Assembly: GCA_932521035.1 (NCBI GenBank)
Contig: OW051493.1
Location: 3,844,001 to 3,908,000, forward strand
Source of the DNA: Oscheius dolichura
Taxonomy: Eukaryota > Nematoda > Chromadorea > Rhabditida > Rhabditidae
Length of the DNA: 64,000 nucleotides
Direction: 5' to 3'
Made by a program: the position numbers and the translations under genes
The notes under the pieces: generated by a model
The model's input: the letters and a program-made list of their open reading frames with translations, nothing else
What the model was told of the DNA's origin: nothing
Database searches by the model: none
Shown: in pieces, positions 35,301-47,300 of the stretch
Numbering within the stretch: the stretch's first letter is position 1
Layout: the number at the start of each line of letters is the position of its first letter

Positions 35301-38300
35301 AATGTCATTTTTACTATCGAAAACTGTACCGTCAAAAAGGAGTTGCTCCCAATCACTTCACTTTTATTATCAGCTGTGAGCCCTTGGTCTAACTAACAAC
35401 TTTTGCTCTTGGAGTAAAGGGATCGGGTCACAAATAGCCGCGGTACACCCGTTTTTCCTGGTCGAAGTTCATCGGGAGGACTGTTTCCATAGTAAAAGGA
35501 AATGCGCGATACTCGGCCATCTTGAGGGCTACCGAGACAAACTTTTTTTTGGCTGAACAGTAACGTCAAGGGCTTCAAAAGGACCACCCTAGCGTTCTAT
35601 GAAATCGTTGTGGTGAGTCCCCACAGCATCTCGGTCGAGTAAACGTCGAAATAAAACAGTCTATAGCAGGTCAGGGTAGTAGGAAACCCCTATCGAAAAC
35701 CATATACGGTTCTGGAGCATGCAATAAGGATCATTTTTACACCAAAACCAGCCCAAAAAGTGCGTAGGATCAAAAGCTAATTAAGAAAAACGCGAACTTT
35801 TCGGACAGCCTAGTATGTCAAATATTTTATACCTTAAAGCGGGAGAAGTACTCAAAATGCTGGCTTCGCTAGTAGTCGATTCATATCCTTCAGTCTTTTC
35901 CTTTTCAAGTCGATTTTTACATTTCGGGCACACGTATTCCTCTATTTTCAATGCATACCTAAACTAATGATGTTTAAAGGATTTTAAACTATTACTCTTG
36001 AGTAATTCCAACACATTCTGGATGAAACCAATCTTCACATGTGTCACAGCCAACATAGAATCTGAATATATAGGTGAGTAGGTTTTGTATTTAGCTGAAA
36101 TCGCTTTCTGCAGAAAAACTTACAAACTATCATCATAGGGCTTTTGACAAACACAATAAAGTAGTTGATTTCGCTCCATTTTCTCTTTTTCCACAGTGCA
36201 TGGAGGACACATCCATGAACTCAAGGTGGTACAAGCTTCCCGACGTATACCAACACATTTTCCATGAAACCATCCAGAACATACATCGCAACTAATATAA
36301 AACCTACAAGGTTTTGATGTATACAATTAATATAAAAGACAGACCTTTTAGAGTTATAGGGCTTTTTGCATATACAATGGGGATCATTTGGGTTCTCCAT
36401 TCCTTCTGGTATTCCATGATCTACGCCATCTCCGTCAGAGTCGTCGCTATTATGGTGAGGTGCATTGACAGTAGCTAATTCTTTCCTTGGCCGTCCACGT
36501 TTTCGGGGTGGTTCAATTTTTTCAGCATTTTTTTCCACACTGCTATGCGAATTTAGCTGGAATAAGCCCGTTTTAAATAAAATTGAACGTTTTTACCCGC
36601 TGCTTCAACGCCCCCTCCAATTTGTTTATTGAAGGTCTTTTTCTTGGTGAGGAAGCTTTATTGTCTTCTTCTGCATCTATTCTCACTCTTTTAGTCGAGG
36701 GATGAGCGTCCTCAATTAGTTCATCTTCATCCTAAATAAATAGAAAATATAAAAATTAAAAAAATTAAAAATTAAAAAAAAAGACTGCGCTCACAAGCGT
36801 CCCATGCCTTTGGCGTGCCGACGGTTATAGCGTATTTTTTCCTGTTTTCTTGATATGTTTTCGATTGTTTATGAGCACTGGCATCAAAATAATCAAAATG
36901 GACTATTAATAAATAAAGAAATGTGCAAACTGCGTATGGGCGAATAATCCATGTCCCGGGCTTTTTCAAAGCCCGTGTTTAAGTAATACAAAGAGAGTCC
37001 TTTGAGCTTGAAAAAGCTACTAACAAGGAGTCTTTGTAGACGGAAGAAATATCAACAACCAGCTTCTGTCTCGAAAGATCAGAAGAACTGGGTGATAGCT
37101 CCGTAGTAGAAGACAATAAGTGCGAAGCACCCTAAGTGTTTATTGTAATAAAAAATTACCAGAAAACATAATAAAAATCTTGCTAAAAAAGAAATTTGCA
37201 AAACTGGAGGGGTACTGCATCAATTCGCAATGGCGCGTGTGTTACGGTCCCAAGCGCGCCCCATTCTGCGTTACACGATTGGAGCGTATGAGACGGTCCC
37301 TTTAAACAGCGGGCAAAGAGGTTGAAATGAAATGAAATAGTGTAAATCCGATAGACGGAAGTACACAACAAGACAATGGGGGAAAAGGTAAGGACTAACA
37401 AAAATAGTAGATCAGGGTGTCCATACCCTTACATGCCCCCCCCCCCCCCCCGCTCCCCTCTCTTGACGAGGTTCCACACGAGTGTACTGCTACAGGAATA
37501 GATCCACTGGCTTTTTGCCATTCAATGCAGGGCAACAGGTCGTTCTAAACGTAGTTAGGACCTGGCTCATAATCTTGGGATTGATCCATCTTCCTTGTGT
37601 TGGAATTCTTAGTAGACGGATTTTGAGTTCATTCATCATCTGAATATCCAAACAAGTCGACGGAGATACTTGATGTTCAATTTGGTTTGAAGAACAAAAA
37701 GATCGAAACACTTGTGACGCGAATTGGGAACCTCTAGCTGTGACTATGCTATCAGGTAGTCCATTCCTTTGAAATATGGTCTTGAGGGCACGTACGATCC
37801 GAGAAGCAGAGATGCGTTTGGATATTATAGCCTCAGACCACGTAGAAAGTGTCTGTAACAACAATGAATAAACCATTGATTGGTTGGATGAAGTGAATTT
37901 GCACTTGTTGCCATGCTCTTTTGGGAGAGGCTAGTTGTTGTACAGCACACTGCTTGCCAAAATTCAAATTTCACAAAATCCAGTCATTTTCGTTTTTCCT
38001 CTATTTGGCGTTCTTTTCAGGTTTTCTCATTTGTCCTATAGTAATTCGGGGTCAGTAAAGTCAAATAAACCATCAAAAATACATAAAAATGCATATAATA
38101 GAATATGTCATTTCTGAGAAAGAGATGTAAATAGTTAGAATTGAAAAGTGGCGCACGCTCCATTGCAAAGCGAGCTGTGAGCAGTGATCATTGTACGGTG
38201 CCAATACGGCATCCCGTATATCTCCCAATGGAGTTGTCTTTCCAAATTGACTCTATGGTCATGAGAAAATTATTCAATAACTTGCACATACGCTTGTTAT

Positions 38301-41300
38301 ATTTCTTAGCGGAAAATGAAGAAACCTCCGGTTTACGGGGTCGAAATCCTTGATTGGCGGCGTCAGCCTCATTTCCTAATCCAGGCGGATTTTCCTGGAG
38401 GATTGTTCATAGTTGTTGTAGACATACTCTTTATAGTCGCTTCAAAGGACAAGTATGAAAAATATGATTCAATTGATGTAAGTACAATACAATTGATACA
38501 AATATTGCTGCCTCACTAAAGGAGGTCTTAGGCGTGTCGAAGAATTAGCTGCCTTTAACAAATGAGGTCTTAAGCTTATAGAAGAGTTGCTGCCTTACGA
38601 AAGAGGTCTTATACAATTTGTGCACCGCGAAATCCGACTACGAAGCGGTTTCGACTTATGTGTCTTTATTGGCTGCAAAGCGATCCGGCTGCTAAGCGGG
38701 TCGACTTATATGTCTAGGCGTTTAGTTCGGCCCCTAAGTAATACAAAGAATCCTTTGAGCTTGAAAAAGCTACTAACAAGGAGTCTTTGTAGACGGAAGA
38801 AATATCAACAACCAGCTTCTGTCTCGAAAGATCAGAAGAACTGGGTGATAGCTCCGTAGTAGAAGACAATAAGTGCGAAGCACCCTAAGTGCAAAGCAAC
38901 TTTATTATACAAAGAAAATAAAGACAATACACGGTAGACGGAGGCAGAGACGCACAACCGCACCGGAGCGAGACACAAACAAGACTGAATAAAAGTCAAC
39001 ACGAAAGGGATGCGCTTACGCGTTAAACAGCGAGCAAAGAGGGCGCGCGTTCAAATGGGGGTCGGGCATTATTACATTATAGTTCTTTTCCAAAAAATAG
39101 GAATACAGTAATCAGGGTTTTCTTGAAAATCAGGCAAATTTTGCGATTTTGTTCTCCGATCTCAAATGGTCTCGAACGGAGGCAAATTACTGTATCCCTA
39201 TTTTTTTGGAAAAGAACTATACACGAAATGAAATAGTGTAAATGATAGACGGAAGTACACAACAAGACAATGGGGGAAAAGGTAAGGACTAACAAAAATA
39301 GTAGATCAGGGTGTCCATACCCTTACACTTACCTTGACTTCTTTTTTGGTCCAATCTATCGCATCACCTCCTAAACTGATTTCAGCTGGATTTACAATAG
39401 CTGGAGTATTGCTGACTGTTTCGTTCTTTTTTGTTGTAGCTTTCTTTGCTGAAATACGCATAATTATTTATCTAAATTAGAGATCTATGAACTTTTTTTT
39501 TAAAACCTGCCTTCAGAAAGGACTTCTTCCTCCGACGCGAGCGAATCAATCGCTTGGGAAATTTTGAAAGTTGCAAAACGCCTGCTCGCTATCAAGAAGC
39601 CACCCGAATTTTTGCCAGTCCTCCCTCGTCTTCAGAATCAAAATGCGGCAGATCACTAGCAAAATCAGCAATGGAAGGCGACGATGATAGTGAATAGGGA
39701 AGGGGGTATCCACGCAGCGTGACCTCGACGGTCATTATTGCAGGTATTGATGCATCAATGCTTCACACTCGTCTTTTATATTCATCCCAACTAAGACGAA
39801 CTGTCTAAAAACCCCGAAAAGCATGGGTGCCACCAGCGGTCAATGTTTCTCCATCATTGCCGCGTTATTTCATCCACCCCTATTCAAAGAGACCCTCCCG
39901 ACTGTTGACCACTGGACAACGTATACGTCACCCACGGATAGGTCACGTGATTGCGGTAGTGAATTATAATTGGGGTAGTCGCCCTGGACCTTGCAGTCGA
40001 CTAAAAGTATTGAGGTGTCCACAACCAAAAAGTAAGAAGAGGATTGAGACATGGGTACAGAGGGAATGTTTACGTACGCTATTTTGTACATAACAAAAGC
40101 CGGAAGGTAACTTACTTTTAGTAGATTTCGATTTTCCTTTTCTCCAAGGAGCTGGCAGACCGCAAAGTTTTTCGGCATCGCTTTCTAGTTTTGTTCTAAA
40201 GGGGCTAAAATCAACAGCGTTAAATGGTCACCTTCTCTTGTTGATTTCTCTTCGAAGTCGATCAACATGCTCTGTAAGCATCAACTCTCGTTGATTAGAA
40301 AACATTCGACGGGTCCTAAGGATGAAATGCGAACACTTATGAATCTACACTTACTTCAATTTATCAATATCAAAACGATTTTTCGGCCTTTTTTGGTGAG
40401 TCTTGAACCATCCATATTGCTTATCCCAGCGGCAAACTTGAGTAATGAGGGAATCCAATGTTTGTTTTATTTGTTTTGTATCTGGCGTGTCGTCTCGGGC
40501 AGGCATCAGGTTAGAAGAAAATTGTAGCGGTTGCTTATTCAATTGGTGAAGCATTGCGCTTCCGACTTGCCCATATTTATCGATAATTCTTGCTATAAAT
40601 AATGTAAATAACAAAATACTAATGAAACTATTATCACCAACATAAGAACAGAACTTACGATAATTCCATTGCCGTTCCTGATCGCGCTTTTCCTCTTCTT
40701 CTTTTCGCATAATTTCTTCTTCTCTGGCTATGGCTTCGGCAATCGCCCTTTCTTCATCTTCATTCGATTCAAAATCAAATCGATATGGGCGAGAAGGGTA
40801 TGAAGGTATTCTATTAAAGTAGAAATAACTATACAACACTGGTTTAAATAAAATACCTAATGTATTCATGTAATCCACGTTTAAAACTAAATTCGTTAGG
40901 AGCTTTTACTGTTCTGACATTACCAAGAGAAGGATACTGGAAATCATTCTTACGTTTTTATTAACTCAAAAAATCACCTGGGCTATTCTTTGTCCCATTG
41001 CCATAGTAGATCCTCCCCGGGTTATAATCCTTGATACCGGCCTTCCGTAGTTGTGTCCTTGATGAATATTTATAGTGTTGGTAGCAGTATAATCCTGCTA
41101 ATGATGTCTAACTGATGGCAACTATAAACACTTACCCGCTGATATACATCATCGTATTTCTGGGGAACGACACGCTGTAAAGTTCGCGGCGTCTTAATTA
41201 ATAAATATAGCAATTCATTCTACAGACATACCGATGTACTAGCGCCATTTTCTGCTGCGAGGACCCTGGTTGACACAATTTTGGGACCTGATGGTATCCT

Positions 41301-44300
41301 TGATATAATTGGTTGACCGTCCGGCTAAAACCACTTATATTACATGCTCTTTGAGATAACTTACTCCAACTCTTACAATTCTAGTGGGAGCAGCAACTGT
41401 CCGTACAACTGCACTTGGCCGATTTCCTACAGAGGCCACAATTCGTCTCAGTGGTTGACCAGTGCTTTGTAAATCACAGCTAGCTAAGGTAAGTGGTCGC
41501 GTCACGCCTTCAGGTTTCTTTGCAGGAACAGGCCGCAAATATTGCGTGGTTCCATCATTCCGCCTGATTAATAAGACTTTACCATTAGTCTGAGGTGCAA
41601 CAGGACGCTGAATTACAAAGTAACTAAAATAAATATAAAACACCTGAGTGTATAAAATTCGTTGCGGAGCGGATGCTGATGATGGAGGTGCTGGTGCGCT
41701 TACGGGATAAGTAGCTTTGTCATACCTAAACGGGAAGCATTCACTGAGTTTTCTCGGTGTACCGTGTTATTACAGGTGGTCTGTCATCTTCATTTAGTGT
41801 CGCTCGTATACTAGTCGACGTTGAGGGAGTTGTTACTACGGTCTCTTCCGCGACCACCTGCGGAACGCTCATGGCACTTACTCGTGACATGGCCATTTTT
41901 TCTAAAATAGAAAAATTATTTAGAGCTCAAGGGATAAATAGCAAAAAAAAAACGTTCAATAGGCAGTAAAATCAAGTTTTTTTTATTTTATCGCAGTAAA
42001 ACATGTTGTGGATGCTTTTTGGTCGAATATATTGCGAAAAAAATTTCGTAGTAGTTTTACCTGATAAACAGCATGTCTTTTACTATAACTTTCTTATGTT
42101 TCTTTACCATTCTAACAGAACAAGAAAATGAAAAGTAATGGTGGAGAAATCCACACGCGTGCGGTTGCGCGGCGGCAATTCTCACTAAACACCAAAGAAT
42201 CAGCTGTTCCACAATATAACATAGAAGCTGGCCTAGGCCAAGGCGCCTTCTTCTACCAATCATCAGTTATTTGCAAACTTGTCCGAACAAAGAAAAATAA
42301 GTACACTAAAGTCACGAAACTATTCTGGTAAAAAAATAAGACATTTTCAATAAGGATGTTTTATATGACACTAAATCTTAAACAATGGTTGAACGCACAG
42401 CGTCATGGAATGAGTTATAAAGATATAAATTATTACAACGTATTTTCACACAGGGCAGAAAGGTAGATGGATACAAATAAAAGTGACAAAAACTGTCGAG
42501 AAAAAATGAACAAGGATCTAAAAATTTAAAACAAAAACAAAAAATGAAGTGGTAAGCACCCGTACCATTTGAATATATCCGTTTGTTTACAAAATGACTA
42601 GGATGGATTGTTATTAACTTCAGTGGAGTGATTTTCGGTGTTAGAAGGTGCAGGTGGCGGTTCGAGAAAGTTTTCATCAAAATCCATGTCTTGGTTTGAG
42701 GTTGGTTGAGTAGGGAAAGTTTGAACAACACTGCTAGTTGGTTGGCCAGCATTCTAAAGAAACGTTTTCGAAAATACTATATGTATCACATACCAGTTGA
42801 ACAATTCGTTGTCCTGCGGCCATAGTAGTACCGCCTCTGCTCGTTATTTGTTGGGATAGCCGAGGCTGAGAATATCCAGGTGGTGTATGAAATTGCGTTG
42901 AAGCAGGATCCTAAAATGAAGTTTGGAACTGCTCAAATTAATTAATTACATTCAACCGTGACTGGCTATAATAACCGTTACTATAAGAAACCGATTTTGT
43001 CGCTTGTTGTGGCTGGCCTTGCTGAAAGAAAAATATAAAATCATCATTGAAAGCTCTTACCATTACTGTGGCAGAACCCGGCGGTCTTGATACGATTCTG
43101 GTACCAGGTGCTAGTGTTTGTATGTATCGTTCACCATTCGGCTAAAACAAATGTAATTAACTATACGGATCAACATACTCCTATTTTTACAATTCTAGTT
43201 GGTACTGTTATTGTCCTAACATAAGTTCCAGTACGTTCCCCTCCCGGGGCAACCATTCTTCTCATTTGCTGTCCATTACTTTCGTATGAATTACTTGATG
43301 GCATAGCCGTTTCAGATCGACTTGCTGCCACCGGACGTAAATATTGGGCACTTCCATCACTCCGTCTAATCAAAAGCATTTTTCCATTTGCTTGAGGATT
43401 GACCGGTCTCTGAAGATAAAATGGAATATAGGGTATTGTCTTGATCAATTTCCACTTCTACTAAATGCTGCTTATTGGTATAATATAATATGGCATTTAA
43501 AAACAGCAACCCGTTAAATAGAGAAGACGGATCAAAGCATAATAGTAACCTGATCATAAATTTGAGGTCGATGTGCAGAATTTCCAGATGGCAATGTTGA
43601 AGACGTCTGCCCATAAAATGATGGGCTACTATATCTGGAAATAAATAAAAGTACATTTTTGATTTTTGCATCAAACCTTATGTTGGATCCACTTCCACCT
43701 TCATTTCCACCAGCAGCCGCTCTACTTCTTTGCATTATTGTAGGCATGTTAATATTTCTCGGGGGATGCTCCGATGTCTTAAATTATGACGTAACAAACG
43801 CTCACGGGGCATACCTCTGCTGGTCTTCCATTTGATCGGAATGTGGCACCATTTGTGACCGGCTGCATCGAACTTCCTTGTTGCTGCGGTGGATTATAGC
43901 CATATGAAGGTTTGTTAACGTAGCCAACAGAAGTTCCTGGTTGTAATATAACTTTCGCACGTTTCATGGATGGCTCTAAAAGGATTTAAGCAAATACGTC
44001 TAACGAATGCAAACCTCCGGTATTGTAACTTCCCTGTTCCATAGTGTCTAATTCTTTGTCGTCATATACAAAATTGCTATCACGCCTTGGTGGAGCAGCT
44101 GGACGTTTTGTTCTTAGCAGATTGTTGTTGTACGCAGCTAAAGAATTCAAAAAATTGAAAAAAAAATGAGAAGCGTACTTGTTGGTGTAGAAAGCTGTTG
44201 AGGAAGAGGCAACTTGTGGCTCACGCAGTATACATCGCGGGTAGTGACTAAATTTTTAGAAAAAACTACACCACTATCTCTGCTAGCTTCTTTTGACGAA

Positions 44301-47300
44301 ATACTTTCCCAGTAAGCTCTTAATATGATAAGGTACATCGAAAATTAGAATAATTACCTTATTTCAAATACTTTAAGTTCTATTCCATCAATCCATTCCT
44401 GACGGGCAGTTTTCCTTGTTTGCCGAGAAGTTGCTCGCTTCGGACGCAAAGCGGCCTTCTTTTCTTTCTTCCTGGTACTGCTGCCACGATGTTCATAGTC
44501 ATCGTCCGTTTCGTCGTCATCCAACATGACACCCTTAACATAGTTCTAAGCCAAAGAGTATTTCGTCCCGTGCTATGTTGCAAACATCGATTCACACCAA
44601 TCGAGAAAAAGAAGGCGACATTTACCTCAACTTGGAGAAAGTACCGCTCATATGTCCCTTGAGGTGGAAATTCCTTATGTGCAGTAACATGACGTATTTC
44701 GTCGCGGTCAGGTTGATGAACAATTAACCGGCCATCTTCTGTCTCATCGTCACCGGGGAAGAATTCAGACCATTTAATGGTGAACCACAATATCTTGAGT
44801 TGAAGTGAAACAGCGTGAAGTGAATTGGCGTTGGTGGTTAACCATCTACACTTTTTTAGTGAAACAAAAAGCGCACTAAAACTGACTTCCAACAAAGATC
44901 AAAGCATGGTCTTGCGCAAGGGTAATTCCACAACGAGTAATTGCTCTTGGCGGATAGTGAGAAGTTTGGAACGTACATCTGAGTACGTCCTGCAGTCTTC
45001 GCTAGTTTTTTATAAATCCTAAAAAATATGTAAGATAGAAGTGGGTGCCATGCTCTTACACATCAGGAATAATTAATATGCTTTTTTTGCCAGTCCTTCT
45101 AGATTTAAAGCTAGTAGGATGCAGAAGAGGCCATTTCTTATCACCTTCTCCACAAGGGATACTTTCAGTTGAAAATTCGGAAATATTTCTTGCTTTAGCT
45201 ATTTCAGCTGTTGATGGTAGATCTTCCCTGGTGGAGCATTGTGATAAAGCATGTTCCCACATGCGACAATCAAATGAATAACAACGTTGGACTTGGGATG
45301 ATCCTTCACATACAGCACTTAAAAAAAGTATGAACAATGTGCATTAGTTAACAACTTACTTTCCGCCAAAAGCTCTCTGACAGCTTGGAGAATAGCACGG
45401 TTTTATCTGATTTTTTATTTGTAGTTTTTCTTCACGTTGCCTCCATGACGTCAACTTCTGAACAACGGATTCTAGCCGCTTTGCCTTTTTTGCAGCTGGT
45501 TTTTGTGCTTCTACCGATGACTCATCCATGTTTATACATCCGAGAGGGGGTTTCTCGGCTAATGGGATCCAAGTCCTCACCATGGTCGATGAAACCCACA
45601 TCCAGCCACCGAGAACCTTTCCTCCCAATCTGTAGGTTTCATCCTAATAAAATTTCATGAGACTTTCTACTGCAATGATTACCTTCATTCTCCAAAGTGT
45701 TTGAGGGCAGGCCTTACCCGGAAGCCGAGTATATTTAACTCTAATAAAATCAACGTCGTCAAAATCTGGGCTTGAAGCATCTTTTTCATCTTTTTTCTTT
45801 CTTTGGTTTTCTTTGGAACTAAATTCTCTGTCTTCGACAGTTGTTCTGGTCCATCTCGTAAGTCCGAGACTGCTCCAAAATTGGCCAAGAAACAGCGTGC
45901 GTCTCATGCAAGCTTCAAATCTTACGAGGCATCCCGCAAGTGATTCATATGATTCCGATTTTGACAGATCCTGAACAAGAACAGACAATTAAAACATAAT
46001 TTTAATAACTCACATCTTTCCACCGTTCCGCTATTTCCGGCCATCGCCTGTGCATCATTTCAACAGGGATTTTCTTATATAATTTGGCAATAGTCCATTC
46101 CAAATATTTCGCATGTTGCCTTTCTGGCCCATACATATCTTTCCCTTTAGCCGTCGACCACTGTAAATTCAAGCTTATTTGTATGTTCCTAATAATGAAA
46201 AAAATAATGTAAAGAGTAAATCAACTATAGGTGAACGTACTCTGAACGCGTCGTCGCCATCATCTATTAACGAAAATCTTGTGGCCATGTACTTCTTTTT
46301 ATCGTTGGCTTTCTTTTTAACTCCTAAGGATTCTCCATGTTCATGGGTAGTATAGTTGTTTTTATACTTTCTATAAAAGATGAAATGACAACAATTCGGA
46401 CTTACTTAAAGTGGTCATCATATTTTGGATGGCCTAAAGTGAAGAGTAAATTGAGGTCAATAAATGATTTGTCTTCATAATCGAGAACTTTTGACTCTAA
46501 ATTGCTAACTATTTCAAAAAATAAACTAATATGAACCATCAAGATTTCCAGCCCAAAAACTGTTTAAAAGTTTTCCTTCTGGTCCTATTCCCAGCATAGG
46601 CAACATTTTTTTCGGAAGCGATTCCGAGTCATCCTAAAACATTTAACTGAATGCATTTTTGAATAATTTACCTCTTTTTTAAAACAACTTTCTTCTTGTT
46701 TTAATCTGGTGAGAATATGATTTGTCTTCAAAACTAAAAAAAACCAATTCATCTAGTTTTTTAAGACAAAAACTCGCCATTATCAATATGGAGAAACGCT
46801 TCTGAAGCAGTAGTTCTCAATTTGGCATGTTGCTCGCTTTTAATAATATCATGTCTCTCGCTTGTCAGCTCTAATGTAACTGCCATCTAAACCAACAAAT
46901 TAATGAAATAAAAAAGTCAAACAAACGAACCTGGTCTAAAATATCCTCAATTCTTTGGTTAATTGTTAAACACAAGCCATACTCGTAATAGCTTGAATCA
47001 AGCGCACTAACTAGCTGATAAAGTTGAGGAGCGGTAGAATAGTATACCAGTGTGCTTTCCGATTCATCTTGTCTGGAACGGATAGATAAATTTAATAATG
47101 TGATAAACCAACATAATAATTCTCCTAGCGACAAACCAATAAATCCTACCATGTCTGTCTCGTCCCATAGGAGTCATTCTCAATGGTTGCCTTGCTTTCG
47201 TTTGATCAAGGGGCTCACATCCAATAACGCCTTTTATCTGTAACAAGTGGTTGAAAATAATCAAATGAACACCAACATCATTCATCTTACACAACCCGCA

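Larger units (their letters stand above)
36980..39327 (-). mobile_element. Deleted LTR retrotransposon in a NURF-1 intron
   Basis: Direct repeats at 36980-37433 and 38735-39327 run from TAAGTAATACAAAG to CCATACCCTTACA. Read on the minus strand the element starts TGTAAGGGTATGG. The two copies differ in length mostly because the right one carries a 144-bp MITE (593-144=449 versus 454). The interior is only 1.3 kb, with an integrase remnant and an unrelated dispersed repeat at 37985-38115, so most of gag-pol is gone. On the minus strand the NURF-1 donor site (AAG/GTAAG) abuts the LTR start. Target duplication not resolved. Confidence 0.8.
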
